64,000 bases of DNA from VXYL01 sp963422285 (GCA_963422285.2 CAXXJO010000002.1:310001-374000), one strand, 5' to 3'. Shown: positions 25,675-34,699, numbered from the stretch's first letter. Made by a program: numbers and translations. Notes: generated by a model not told the origin, from the sequence alone.

Positions 25675-25936
25675 GCATTTCAGGACGCGCCCGCCATTTG
25701 TCGTCGTGCTGGAGAAGCCGGGTACGAGTGGCGAACCCTCCGCGGCATCGCAAAGGCGACCAGTCTGCCGGAAGAACAAGTGCTGGAAATCCTGGGATCG
25801 AATCTCGACACGATCGTTCGGGCGTCGGTGCCGTCTGTGAAAGGAGAGACCTTGTTCAGCGCACGGCCACCACTACAGACAGACGGCGTCTCCCGGAGAC
25901 CGACTGCTGAGCGCCCTGAAAGGCCGAATTCTGTGA
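25675..25936 (+). pseudogene. wHTH C-terminal domain remnant with frameshift
   Basis: Directly after tonB a frame reads AFQDAPAICRRAGEAGYEWR and TLRGIAKATSLPEEQVLEIL, a winged-helix domain often found at the C-terminus of larger proteins. No start codon with a ribosome site precedes it, so the 5' part of the gene is missing. Near 25867 one extra base shifts the frame: the expected RHHYRQTASPGDRLLSALKG and the stop at 25934-25936 are in a second frame. The stop overlaps the GTG of the next ORF. Confidence 0.55.
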
Positions 25937-26205
25937 AGGCGCAGGGTATAACGGATGTACGATGGTTGGGACACGATCCTCTACTCTACGCTGCGTTCGG
26001 CGGCTTGAGCAGCCTGTTGGAGATCGCTAAAGTTCCCAAGGAAGAGCGCCCTGACTTCCGGGGTTTCTTCTATTGGCTGCCGTATCTGGCGTGGCCATCG
26101 ATCGGCGCAGTCCTGGCAAGCTCATATGAAGCTTCCGGCACCACGTTGACGCCGTTGCTGGCAATAGACGTGGCGCTTGAGCACCGCTCGTCACCAAAGG
26201 AATAG
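25933..26205 (+). CDS. Small hypothetical membrane-associated protein
   Basis: A 90-residue ORF starting with GTG that overlaps the stop of the wHTH remnant (GTGA). The N-terminal part (DVRWLGHDPLLYAAFGGLSS) precedes a hydrophobic segment, GFFYWLPYLAWPSIGAVLAS, that could cross the membrane once. I recognise no family. Because the upstream gene is broken, expression through coupling may be lost. Confidence 0.45.
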   Translation: MKAQGITDVRWLGHDPLLYAAFGGLSSLLEIAKVPKEERPDFRGFFYWLPYLAWPSIGAVLASSYEASGTTLTPLLAIDVALEHRSSPKE

Positions 26206-26369
26206 CCAGTTCAGTGGGGAGCCGAATCGACCCTGAACGAGACGACGCCTGACAAGCCTGCCGTTCAAGTCGCAGCCAGGAACCTGGGACGTTTCCATTT
26301 CTTGCGCGACTCGCCGGCACCGGCATATCCGCATGTTGACGGATGCGACGGCTCGGCGTCCATTGCCCG

Positions 26370-27269
26370 CTAGCGCCGCGGTCGAGGCATCCGAGGCTGG
26401 CGCGGGTGGGCGCCCGACATGTCCATCAGCTTGTCGATATGTCCCAGCAGATCTTCGTAGGCGGCGCCAGCGCCAAGCTGCACCGGATCGTTCACCCAGA
26501 TCTCGCTGCGATGGTAGTTGCCGCCGGAGGCATGGATGACGGCGCCGTTGGGCGCGTCCTCGCTGCACATGTAGAGCACCGCCGGGCTGACCAGGGCCGG
26601 GTGGCGCATCGGGTCGGGATCGTCCACGTCCTCGTCGCGGCCCGGTACGGTGTTGGTCATTCGCGTCGCGGCACCGGGACCGAGACAGTTGACGCGCACG
26701 TTGCGGTTGGCCCCTTCCAGCGCCAGCACGTTGGCGAGACCGAGCATGCCCATCTTGGCGGCACCGTAGTTGGACTGGCCGAAGTTGCCGAAGATGCCGG
26801 ATCCGGAGCTGGTGAAGACGATGCGCCCGTAGCGCTGTTCGTACATGTGCGGCCAAGCGGCGTGGGTCGCGTAGGCGGTGCCGGCGAGATGTACCTGCAT
26901 GACCAGGTCGAACTCGTCGAGGGTCATGTTCTTGAAGGTCCGGTCGCGCAGGATACCGGCGTTGTTGACCAGGATGTCGATGCGCCCAAAGGCGTCGATG
27001 GCGTCGTCGATGATGCTCTTGGCGCCGTCTCTGTCCGCCACGGACGCCTTGTTGGCCACAGCGTCCCCGCCCAGCGCCTTGATTTCCGCCACCACGGCAT
27101 CGGCCGCATCGCCAACGCCGGTGCCGTCCACTGCGCCGCCAAGGTCGTTTACCACCACCTTGGCGCCCCGCTTGGCGAACTCGATGGCGTGGCAGCGGCC
27201 GATGCCGCCACCGGCACCGGTGATCGCAGCCACCTTGCCCTGGAACTCGCTGCCTTCGAAATCGCTCAT
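26370..27269 (-). CDS. SDR family 3-hydroxyacyl-CoA dehydrogenase-like protein
   Basis: A 299-residue short-chain dehydrogenase. The cofactor loop is TGAGGGIGR, NNAGILRD follows, and the catalytic tetrad includes the YGAAK motif (Y168, K172) preceded by TSSGSGIFGNFGQSNY. The sequence, including KVVVNDLGGAVDGTG, is close to the dehydrogenase unit of peroxisomal multifunctional enzyme 2. It probably oxidises (R)-3-hydroxyacyl-CoA, the product of MaoC hydratases such as the one at 13095. GGGAGA precedes the ATG. It is divergent from the next PhyH gene, with 66 bp between starts. Confidence 0.9.
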   Translation of the reverse strand: MSDFEGSEFQGKVAAITGAGGGIGRCHAIEFAKRGAKVVVNDLGGAVDGTGVGDAADAVVAEIKALGGDAVANKASVADRDGAKSIIDDAIDAFGRIDILVNNAGILRDRTFKNMTLDEFDLVMQVHLAGTAYATHAAWPHMYEQRYGRIVFTSSGSGIFGNFGQSNYGAAKMGMLGLANVLALEGANRNVRVNCLGPGAATRMTNTVPGRDEDVDDPDPMRHPALVSPAVLYMCSEDAPNGAVIHASGGNYHRSEIWVNDPVQLGAGAAYEDLLGHIDKLMDMSGAHPRQPRMPRPRR

Positions 27270-27335
27270 GGTGTCTCCCTAGCCTGTCTTCGCGTCCGGT
27301 ATTCTTGTCGCCTCGCAGGCGAACCAATCGCTGCC

Positions 27336-28124
27336 ATGACCCCGGAACAAGCAAGTCATTTCAAGGAAGCGGGTTATACCATCGTTCCCGGCTTCTTCGC
27401 ACCCGCGGAAATCGCCGCCCTCCGAGGCGAAGCGGATCGCTGGCTGGCCGCCGGCCTGCCTCGGGACGTCTCCATCCCTGCCGCCAAGCGCAATCTTCAG
27501 CTCATCCCGCTGTGGCCGCACAGCCGTCTGTTCCGCGCAGTGCCGTTTCATCCGAAGGTGGTGGCCACAGTCTCCGCCCTGCTTGGCGATCCGGTGGCAA
27601 AGATTCTCGACCAGATGTTCTACAAGCCGTCCTTCGTCGGCATGGGCACCAACTGGCACACGGACAACGCCTACTTCGGAATCGGCGAGCCGCTGCGCGG
27701 CTGCGCCATGTGGATCGCCATCGACGACGCCAGCCGCGACAACGGCACTTTGAAGGTGCTCCCCAACGCCTTCCGCCGCCAGTTCCTGCATCAGCGGGAC
27801 CCGGACAGCGACCATCACATCCGCACCTACATCAACGAGCAGGGGCAGTCCGGCAGCGGAGGCGCGGTGCATTGCGAGCTGGCGCCCGGCGGCGTGGTGT
27901 TCTTCTGCTTCGGCACGCCCCACGCCACGGGGAGCAACCCTACCTGTCGCGGCCGCGCCGGCGTCGGCATCCACTTCGTCAACTTCGACTACGCCAGCGA
28001 CGACATGCGCACCGGCAAGCGCTGGCAGCACGTCTTCCTCACCGGCGACTGCGCCAGCGGCGGCGAACGCGAATACGGCGAGCAGATATCGTTCCAGGCG
28101 GAACTGCAAGCCCTCGGCGACTGA
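27336..28124 (+). CDS. Phytanoyl-CoA dioxygenase (PhyH) family protein
   Basis: A 262-residue PhyH-type oxygenase. The metal triad is H108-T-D110 in NWHTDNAYFG and H196 in FGTPHATGSNPT; the spacing fits the fold. It lacks the WHQD form seen in the other two small PhyH proteins and so belongs to a different subgroup. It is divergently transcribed from the SDR gene; a shared promoter in the 66-bp gap would let both be induced together. Substrate unknown. Confidence 0.88.
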   Translation: MTPEQASHFKEAGYTIVPGFFAPAEIAALRGEADRWLAAGLPRDVSIPAAKRNLQLIPLWPHSRLFRAVPFHPKVVATVSALLGDPVAKILDQMFYKPSFVGMGTNWHTDNAYFGIGEPLRGCAMWIAIDDASRDNGTLKVLPNAFRRQFLHQRDPDSDHHIRTYINEQGQSGSGGAVHCELAPGGVVFFCFGTPHATGSNPTCRGRAGVGIHFVNFDYASDDMRTGKRWQHVFLTGDCASGGEREYGEQISFQAELQALGD

Positions 28125-28226
28125 TCCCGGCATCGGCTGTAGCCTGCGTACCTTCCGTACCTTTCCTCGGCTCGCGGTTTCCGGCTAGGCTTCCCAGTCC
28201 ATCCCGAGGAGGCCGAAGAGTTCGCC

Positions 28227-28982
28227 ATGCTCACCGACGAGGAACTGCGCCAATACCGCACCGACGGCTACGTCATCCCTGATTTTCGACTCGACGACGC
28301 CGAGCTCGACGACATCCGCGGTACCCACGACCGGCTGCTGGCCAAGCATCCCGAGTTCGTTGACTACTGCCCAGCGGCACTAGCCTTCGATACCGGCTTC
28401 CTGAACGTGGCGCGAATGCCGATGATCCTCGACATGGTGGAGCAGCTGATCGGCCCGGACTTCGCGCTCTGGAACTCCAGTTTCTTCGCCAAGCCGGCCC
28501 GGGTGGGCACCAAGACGCCCTGGCACCAGGACGGCGAATATTGGCCGATTCGGCCGCTGGCCACCTGCTCGGTGTGGATCGCAGTGGACGCGGCGAAGAC
28601 GGAGAACGGTTGTTTGCAGGTCATTCCCGGCTCGCATCTGCGGCGACAGCTCGGCAAGCACGACTTCAACGGTGCCGAGGGGCTGAGCTTGCCGCTGGAA
28701 ATCCGCGCCGACGAGTTCGACGAGGCCATCGCTCGGGACATCGTTCTGGAAGCTGGCCAAGTATCGCTGCACGACATCTACCTGATTCACGGCTCCGAAC
28801 CAAATCGGTCGGACAAGCCACGACGCGGCATGACGCTGCGCTACATGCCCACCACGTCCGTCTACCGGCGTGATCTCGCGGATGGCCGCCGCGGCGGCCC
28901 GCTGGCCATGTCCGAACGAACGCTGTATCTGATGCGCGGCAAGGATCGCAGCGGCAAGAACGACTTTCGAATCCGGCGTTAG
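28227..28982 (+). CDS. Phytanoyl-CoA dioxygenase (PhyH) family protein
   Basis: A 251-residue PhyH enzyme with the iron ligands H100-Q-D102 in PWHQDGEYWP and H188 in YLIHGSEPNRS. The segment NGCLQVIPGSHLRR before the distal histidine is typical of PhyH enzymes acting on small secondary metabolites. It is 102 bp after another PhyH gene on the same strand. GAGGAGGC stands upstream of the ATG. Compared with the protein at 2196 it shares the metal-site context but is clearly a distinct paralogue. Confidence 0.9.
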   Translation: MLTDEELRQYRTDGYVIPDFRLDDAELDDIRGTHDRLLAKHPEFVDYCPAALAFDTGFLNVARMPMILDMVEQLIGPDFALWNSSFFAKPARVGTKTPWHQDGEYWPIRPLATCSVWIAVDAAKTENGCLQVIPGSHLRRQLGKHDFNGAEGLSLPLEIRADEFDEAIARDIVLEAGQVSLHDIYLIHGSEPNRSDKPRRGMTLRYMPTTSVYRRDLADGRRGGPLAMSERTLYLMRGKDRSGKNDFRIRR

Positions 28983-29057
28983 CCGGAATCATGCGTTCGC
29001 AACGCGGGGCATGGCGCGCCAAGCGGAATCCGGACGACCGGCCTGCCTAAGCCGCGG

Positions 29058-29315
29058 CTACGAGGGAATATCGTCGTGCAACGACTGCATTCGCCGGCGC
29101 ATTTCCTGGGCTCTGCGTTCGAAAACCAGTGCCGGATGTTTGGACTCCGCGGCCGGCACGGTGCGGCGTCGCAGGCTCTCTTGGTCCTCGTCCCTGCCAC
29201 CGAAAAGGCCGCCGAGCTCGCCCAAGGCTTGCTCGGCCACCTTGATTAGACGCAGCGCCCGTTCTCGATCCTCGTTAGTCATCACTCCAGCCGATTCGGG
29301 TCGTTTGATCGCCAT
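29058..29315 (-). CDS. Small hypothetical protein
   Basis: An 85-residue, charged and mainly helical ORF (MTNEDRERALRLIKVAEQAL from residue 12). The second methionine at residue 12 may be the real start. I do not recognise a domain; codon use looks protein-like, and it stands alone between the PhyH gene and a gene-poor interval. Confidence 0.4.
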   Translation of the reverse strand: MAIKRPESAGVMTNEDRERALRLIKVAEQALGELGGLFGGRDEDQESLRRRTVPAAESKHPALVFERRAQEMRRRMQSLHDDIPS

Positions 29316-30170
29316 GCGGGGAAGTATGGCACGAGTTCAGGGCCGTGGGACAAGGTCCGCGACGGGACGGTCCTGCCATGCGGGCCGTCGCCAGAGGTGG
29401 CTCGTGGCGTCGATCCACCGGCTTTTGGTAGTGTACTCCGTCCGGCACGGGCACCGCCTGATGCATGGTCACGTCGTACTCGCCAGCAGTTTGCAACGAC
29501 GAATCCACGACTACGAAGGACATCTAGGCGGATGCCAGCTAGCGCTTGAGCATGGTGATCCGACCGCCGCGCCCAGCTTGCCGTCCGGGCCGCCGCCCCA
29601 GGTCTGCCGATCTACCTAGCTCGGCGACGCGCAGCGCCCAGGCCTTGGTCGGTGACGGGCCACCGGCGCTCGCTTCTTCTAGCGCGAACGCCTGCCACCC
29701 CAGTCGACTTCGACAGACGCCGATTCGATCTCCGAAATGAATCGAGCCCGGCAGCCCCCCCCTAGTCGGCCCAAGCGCTGAATCGGGACGATCCAGACAA
29801 ATCCAAGCTCGTTTGTGTCGGATTCCAGCCGAAAACCGACCACGCGCAGGAGTTTCTCGGTTTGGGGGTGGCCCCGTCGAGCCCGGACACGCGGTTGCAC
29901 TTGTCGTGGTAGCGGCGCATGATGGCTGTATTGCAACCCATCACCAAGGAGGCCCCAATGCTTGTAGACACGCACATGCTGGCGGGCCTCTCGGTTGGGG
30001 CCGACGACATGCGGCGCTGCTTGGCGCGCCTTCGGCGCTGAACCGCAAACGCCGTAGTTCGTCCCTCTGCCCGCACCCTCGGTACGGCTCCGCGAGCATC
30101 CGTCTTAGGCTCCGATGCCTGCGTCCTTGGCGCACCATCGGCAGCGCTTTTTGAACATGTTGGAGTCGCA
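29316..30170. other. Gene-poor interval upstream of rsgA
   Basis: About 850 bp without a convincing gene. The minus strand near 29400-29520 contains a frame reading SFVVVDSSLQTAGEYDVTMH, and near 29560-29700 one ending in KAWALRVAELG and GRITMLKR; both look like fragments of old genes that I cannot identify. A tract of nine C residues (29755-29763) and one short ORF with an excellent ribosome site (29958) are the only other notable items. Confidence 0.4.
29958..30041 (+). CDS. Possible 27-residue small ORF with strong ribosome site
   Basis: AAGGAGG (29946-29952) lies five bases before an ATG that opens a 27-codon frame, MLVDTHMLAGLSVGADDMRR continuing CLARLRR. It ends about 130 bp before rsgA. 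It could be a real small protein, a leader peptide, or the surviving 5' end of a lost gene. No domain is recognisable. Confidence 0.25.
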   Translation: MLVDTHMLAGLSVGADDMRRCLARLRR

Positions 30171-31199
30171 ATGAACCTAAGGAGTCTGGGGTGGAGCCCG
30201 TTCTTCGCCCAGCAGATAAGCCCCACGGAGCGGTCGCTGCATCCTCTGCGGGTGGTCGCCATTCACCGTACCGGCCATCGCTTGTCCGATGGCGAGCTGG
30301 AATGCCGCATCCATCTCGGTCGGTACTGGTATCGGCAGCCGGTCGAGGACCGCCCTACCGTGGGCGACTGGGTGCTGGCCGACCCAGGCCGTCGCAAGAT
30401 CGTCCGCTGCCTGGAGCGCAGCAACATCCTGCGGCGGATGGCGGCCGGCCCCAAGGCCGATGTGCAGCTTATCGGTGCCAACGTCGATGGGCTGTTCGTC
30501 GTCACGTCGTGCAATGCCGAGTTCAGCACCGCCCGGCTACAGCGTTTCCTGGCGCTGGCCGGCGGTGCTGGCATCGAACCGCTGATCGTGCTCACCAAAG
30601 CCGACCTCGCCAAGGCACCGGTGCGCTTTCTTCAACAGGCTGAGCAAGTGGCCGGCGGAGTCGCCATCAAGACGGTCGACGCCCGGGACGCCGCCACCCT
30701 CGCCGGCGTGCGCACTCGGCTGCAGGCAGGCCGCACGGTGGCGCTGCTAGGTTCGTCGGGGGTCGGCAAATCGACCTTGCTGAACACGCTGGCCGGACGC
30801 TCGTTGCAGGAGACCCGCCCCATCCGCGAGCAGGACGCCAAGGGCCGCCACACCACCACCTACCGATCGCTGAACCGTCTGCCCGATGGTGCGCTGGTGC
30901 TGGACGGCCCTGGCATGCGCGAACTGGGGGTCGCTGTCGCGGAAGAGGAACTCAGCGAGGTGTACGACGAAATAGAGGCGCTGGCGTCCCGCTGCCGATT
31001 CGCCGACTGCCGCCACCAGACCGAACCCGACTGCGCCATCCGCGCCGCCGTGCAGGCCGGCGAACTGGACTCCAAGCGCCTGCGCAGCTACTTCAAGCTG
31101 CAACGGGAACGCCGCCGCCACGAGGAATCGCGGACAGAACGCAACCGGCGCGCCAGCCGCATCGAACGCGCGCGATGGCGGCACACCGAGCTGGAATGA
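30171..31199 (+). CDS. rsgA: Ribosome small subunit-dependent GTPase A
   Basis: A 342-residue circularly permuted GTPase that helps late 30S maturation. An N-terminal OB fold is followed by the G4-like segment VLTKADL, then the P-loop GSSGVGKSTLLN, then DGPGMRELG (G3). The C-terminal zinc site C-x5-C-x-H-x5-C (CRFADCRHQTEPDC) is intact, and a basic helical tail rich in Arg and Glu follows. G4 is TKAD instead of the usual NKxD, a variation also known in RsgA. The arfB gene follows 112 bp later. Confidence 0.93.
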   Translation: MNLRSLGWSPFFAQQISPTERSLHPLRVVAIHRTGHRLSDGELECRIHLGRYWYRQPVEDRPTVGDWVLADPGRRKIVRCLERSNILRRMAAGPKADVQLIGANVDGLFVVTSCNAEFSTARLQRFLALAGGAGIEPLIVLTKADLAKAPVRFLQQAEQVAGGVAIKTVDARDAATLAGVRTRLQAGRTVALLGSSGVGKSTLLNTLAGRSLQETRPIREQDAKGRHTTTYRSLNRLPDGALVLDGPGMRELGVAVAEEELSEVYDEIEALASRCRFADCRHQTEPDCAIRAAVQAGELDSKRLRSYFKLQRERRRHEESRTERNRRASRIERARWRHTELE

Positions 31200-31311
31200 C
31201 TGTCCGTCCGCGTGCCGGCCCTCGGCCGCGCCGCCTGCTGCCCGACGCCGGGTCTGGGGCTTCCCCTGCACCCTGCTTGGCTTGGGACGTGGCTGGAGTA
31301 GCGTCGTGGCG

Positions 31312-31725
31312 ATGATCGAACTCGGTGGCTTGGCGATCTCCGAGGATGCGCTGGCGTGGAAGTTCGTGCGCGCCTCCGGCCCCGGCGGGCAGAACGTCAA
31401 CAAGGTGTCCACAGCGGTGGAATGCCGCTTGCATCTGGCCCGGGCAGCCTTCGACGAACCGGTGCGCGAGCGCTTGGAGCGGCTTGCCGGCAACCACCTG
31501 ACCAGCCACGGCGAGATCGTGGTGTTCGCGGACGAACAGCGCAGCCAAGGACGCAACCGCGCCGCCGCCCTCGAACGGCTCGGGGCCTTGATCGCAAAGG
31601 CGCGGCAGACGCCGAAGGCGCGTATCGCCCGCGCCCCGTCGCCGGCGCAGAAAGCGCAGCGGCGCAAGCACAAGAGGCGACGCGGAGAGATCAAGAAGCA
31701 GCGTCGTCCGCCCGAGGACTATTGA
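31312..31725 (+). CDS. arfB: Peptidyl-tRNA hydrolase ArfB (ribosome rescue)
   Basis: A 137-residue member of the release-factor family without codon-recognition domains. The catalytic GGQ is in ASGPGGQNVNKVSTAVE, and the C-terminal tail rich in Lys/Arg (AQRRKHKRRRGEIKKQRRP) enters the mRNA channel of stalled ribosomes. It hydrolyses peptidyl-tRNA on ribosomes lacking a stop codon. ATG 31312 follows a short in-frame extension and matches the usual start a few residues before GGLAISEDAL. Confidence 0.93.
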   Translation: MIELGGLAISEDALAWKFVRASGPGGQNVNKVSTAVECRLHLARAAFDEPVRERLERLAGNHLTSHGEIVVFADEQRSQGRNRAAALERLGALIAKARQTPKARIARAPSPAQKAQRRKHKRRRGEIKKQRRPPEDY

Positions 31726-31782
31726 CGCCACTGCCCGACGCGCCAAGACGCCTCGGCCCCGGCAGTGCGGGAGATCGCGCAG

Positions 31783-32406
31783 CTATGCTCCGATGCTGGC
31801 CAAGCGCTCCAGCGTCGTCGCACCGCGCATGTACCGTCCCGCAACGAGTTCTCGCGCCAAGGCGCGAATCCGTGCCAGCGCTACGGGTCGGTACTCGAGC
31901 TGCTCCACCGACACGTTGATATGGGGCGAACGCCGGGGCGGTTCGCCGTGGGTATGGCCGTGGACGTTGACGCATCCTGCAGGCACCTGCGCCAGCGGCA
32001 GGTGGGTGAAGGCGAGCGGTGGGTCGCCGTCGATGCACAACACCGAGCAGATGTCGTCGAAGCCGTCCACCCGCAACGCGCCGGAGCCGGTGAGGTCGTG
32101 GTTGCCGAACACTAGGCATTTCTCCCTGCCCCGGCCGGCACGGATGCGCCGCCAAGTATGATCGCCGACGGCTTGGCGCATGGCTACGTCGCCGACGAAG
32201 ATCAGCGTGTCCTCCATGCCCACTGTCGCTTCCCAATTGGCATAGAGGCTCTCGTCCATCGCCCCGACGTCGGCGAACGGCCGGTTGGTGTAGCGGATGA
32301 TGTTGTCGTGCCCGAAATGCAGATCCGACCATACCCACGCTCCGTTCGCCTCGTCCAGGCATTGGGCGGGCAGGCCCTCGGAGGCCTTGAGCATGGCGCG
32401 AAACAT
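31783..32406 (-). CDS. Metallophosphoesterase of the calcineurin fold
   Basis: At least 207 residues with the phosphoesterase signatures WSDLHFGHDNIIRYTN (D-x-H), FVGDVAMR (GD), VFGNHDLTG (GNHD) and VNVHGHTHGE (GHxH). This small form resembles phage-type phosphatases or nucleotidases of unknown substrate. ATG 32406 is the first standard start, but the frame upstream (IDPQTLKRAYEAQLAAGARS and GDSLHGRAMFRAM) looks coding and is in the same frame as the preceding acetyltransferase gene after its TGA. The true start may be a rare codon such as ATA or CTG near 32485-32500. Confidence 0.82.
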   Translation of the reverse strand: MFRAMLKASEGLPAQCLDEANGAWVWSDLHFGHDNIIRYTNRPFADVGAMDESLYANWEATVGMEDTLIFVGDVAMRQAVGDHTWRRIRAGRGREKCLVFGNHDLTGSGALRVDGFDDICSVLCIDGDPPLAFTHLPLAQVPAGCVNVHGHTHGEPPRRSPHINVSVEQLEYRPVALARIRALARELVAGRYMRGATTLERLASIGA

Positions 32407-32508
32407 GGCCCGGCCATGCAGCGAGTCGCCGCTGCCGGATCGTGCACCAGCGGCCAGTTGCGCCTCGTAGGCCCGTTTCAGGGTTTGGGGATCGATGGCT
32501 ATAGCCGC

Positions 32509-33726
32509 TCAGAAGTGGTCCGGGCAGTGCGGCGCATGGCGGGTACGGAACAGGGAGTCGGCGCAGGCGAGCGCTTGGCGGCTGCCTTCGAGCAAACCCC
32601 AGGCGGCAAGCTGGGTAGCGGAACGACACCCGCTCCACAGCGACGCCAGCGCCTTGGCGCTCACGCGGATGTCGGCGACCGCGGCAGTCGCCTGCGCATG
32701 GGCACCATCGGTACCGGTTTCGAGCCGCCAGACGCCGTCGTTCCAGGGTGCCAGCGGATCGCTCTCGATGCCGATGGCCAGCGTCGACTCGACATCGTAG
32801 CCGCGCCCGGCCAAGGCCGCCGGCGCATCGACGATGCGATACCAGACGCCTTCCCGATCGCTGGCGTTGAGCAGCCGGGGCTCCAGCAACAGCTCCAGGC
32901 CGGGGTCGTCCGCCGGCGCGTCGTTCCAGCGCACTCGCCCCACCAGATCGTGGCGAGCGATGAAACTCCACAGCGAGCGATAGGCATCCGCATCCAGCCA
33001 TGCCAAGTCGCGCACCACGAGTTCCTGATCGCGGGCCCGATGCTCCACCCTGCCGGCCCGCAGCGTGTAGACGACGTAGCCTCGCGCCTTGCCGTCGGCG
33101 TCGTAGCACGCCGCTACCCACAGCGGACCGTCCGCGGCCACCGGCTCCAAGGCGTTTTGCAGCCACAGCGCCTTGGCGCGGTGCAGATAGCCCGTCCGTT
33201 CGGCCACGAAATCGATATAGATGCCTTTGATTATGTCGTAGGCGGAATCGAGGTCGATGCGCTCGACCCGCCCTGAACCGTCGTCGCCGTCGTAGAAGCA
33301 GATGTCCACCGTGTCGATGGCGTAGCGGCGGCACACCGTTCCCATGGCATAGCCGTAGCGCTGGTAGATCGCTGCCTGGGAGGCCCACAGCGCGGCGACG
33401 GACTGGCCGGCGTCGCGCATGCCGCCAAACGCCCGAGTGTGGATGCGCCGCACCAAGCCCTGGCGGCGATACTCCGGCTGGGTGCCGACGATGGAGACGC
33501 CGGCCAGCTTCACGGCCTTGCCGTTGGCGCGCATGGTGAACGGAATGTTGCCGAAGCTCGACGCCAGCTTGCCGTCCACGAAGGCGCACAGCGTCCACTC
33601 CGGACGGTTGGCCGTAGCGATGACGTTGTCCGGCCCGTCGCCAAAGCTGCCGCCGTAGACGTAGCCGCCGAGAATGCCTAGCTGCGCCATCTCGGCAGCG
33701 GACGCTGGGCGGATTTCGACGTGCAT
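32509..33726 (-). CDS. GNAT acetyltransferase of the Eis type
   Basis: A 405-residue three-part acetyltransferase as in Eis: an N-terminal GNAT domain with the acetyl-CoA loop GTQPEYRRQGLVRRIHTRAF, a middle GNAT-like domain and a C-terminal SCP2-like domain (VWRLETGTDGAHAQATAAVA). Eis proteins acetylate amines of drugs or polyamines; the substrate here is not known. AGGAGA nine bases ahead supports ATG 33726 rather than the upstream ATG at 33750. It precedes the metallophosphoesterase on the same strand. Confidence 0.88.
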   Translation of the reverse strand: MHVEIRPASAAEMAQLGILGGYVYGGSFGDGPDNVIATANRPEWTLCAFVDGKLASSFGNIPFTMRANGKAVKLAGVSIVGTQPEYRRQGLVRRIHTRAFGGMRDAGQSVAALWASQAAIYQRYGYAMGTVCRRYAIDTVDICFYDGDDGSGRVERIDLDSAYDIIKGIYIDFVAERTGYLHRAKALWLQNALEPVAADGPLWVAACYDADGKARGYVVYTLRAGRVEHRARDQELVVRDLAWLDADAYRSLWSFIARHDLVGRVRWNDAPADDPGLELLLEPRLLNASDREGVWYRIVDAPAALAGRGYDVESTLAIGIESDPLAPWNDGVWRLETGTDGAHAQATAAVADIRVSAKALASLWSGCRSATQLAAWGLLEGSRQALACADSLFRTRHAPHCPDHF

Positions 33727-33896
33727 GCCGTCTCCTGTTTCGGTTCGCATGGCGATTGTAGCCCGATTGCTTGCGAGGGGTACGATAAAACCCTATGAAC
33801 GATGGCTGCTCTCAGGCGACAAACCCAGGCGGATCTTGCCAGTAGGGCTCCTCTAACAACTTGAACGACCGAAGTTCCGCTATGCAAGTCAATGAT

Positions 33897-34514
33897 TCAT
33901 GAATCCAAAATACGGTAAGGCTCGAGATGGGGCGCGCTGTGGCTCACCATCCCGATTCCCGCCACTCCGACATAGCGCCGGCGGTAGTCGTTCCAGGAAA
34001 GATACGCCCTGCCACGGGATTCGTCCGGCACGGTGACCCGTTCGAACAATGGTTCGATCAGAGCGCGCGCGATCTCCTCAGGCCGGCGGTTCGGCGCCTT
34101 GGTCAGTCGGTAGAAATCCTCTTTCGCCGCGCTTGGGCCGAGGGCGGCGGCGACGGCCTCGGCAATCTCGACAGGATCGAGCCGAGCGATGATCCAGTAC
34201 ACCTTGTCGCGAATCCAGAATCCGTTGGCGGTGATCCCGACGGCTGGGCAGATATGGAAGGGGACATGCTGCTCCAAAAGCCACGGTCGCATCGCCTCGA
34301 CGCTTGCCGAGGCGTCGTCGAAGGTGAGCAGGAACGCGACGTCCGCCGATAGCTTCCCAACCGCGATGTCGTCGAGAGTCACGAACGGCCCCTGGGCACG
34401 GGCAAGTGCGATCTGAGCGCGAAAGACCTCTTCCGCCACAGTATGCAGGCGGTGATAGGGGTTGTCCGGGTCGCGTTCGCCGATCCGGTGGTAGTTGAGG
34501 CCGACCAGCACCAT
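33897..34514 (-). CDS. Polysaccharide deacetylase family protein, probably 3'-truncated
   Basis: A 205-residue NodB-fold protein. The first conserved part is GLNYHRIGERDPDNPYHRLH, then LLTFDDASASVEAMRPWLLE with the catalytic/metal aspartates, and HSAPH close to the C-terminus as the H-x3-H zinc site. Family members with this start are about 270-330 residues, and this one stops 13 residues after the zinc motif, so it has lost the remaining barrel strands. An IS5-type remnant about 180 bp upstream shows that the region has been disturbed. Activity is doubtful. Confidence 0.65.
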   Translation of the reverse strand: MVLVGLNYHRIGERDPDNPYHRLHTVAEEVFRAQIALARAQGPFVTLDDIAVGKLSADVAFLLTFDDASASVEAMRPWLLEQHVPFHICPAVGITANGFWIRDKVYWIIARLDPVEIAEAVAAALGPSAAKEDFYRLTKAPNRRPEEIARALIEPLFERVTVPDESRGRAYLSWNDYRRRYVGVAGIGMVSHSAPHLEPYRILDS

Positions 34515-34699
34515 GTCGATTCAACGGCCGGGGCCAAGCGCTTTGGAAGGTCTGATCAATTGCTTCCGGCAGGAGCTTCCGCACGCCGAATCGACTGACG
34601 CTTCAAGCATGGACGGCGAGCGAGTCGAAAGCGCTGCCGTTGCTGATCGATCTCGCCAGCACGGAATCGACATGTCTGCCTACTCCTTCCCTGCGTGGC

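Noticed and set aside
31691..33598. A 635-codon open frame on the minus strand
   Set aside because: It overlaps the acetyltransferase and phosphoesterase genes in another frame and is Arg/Gly-rich without domain; the real genes have clear motifs.
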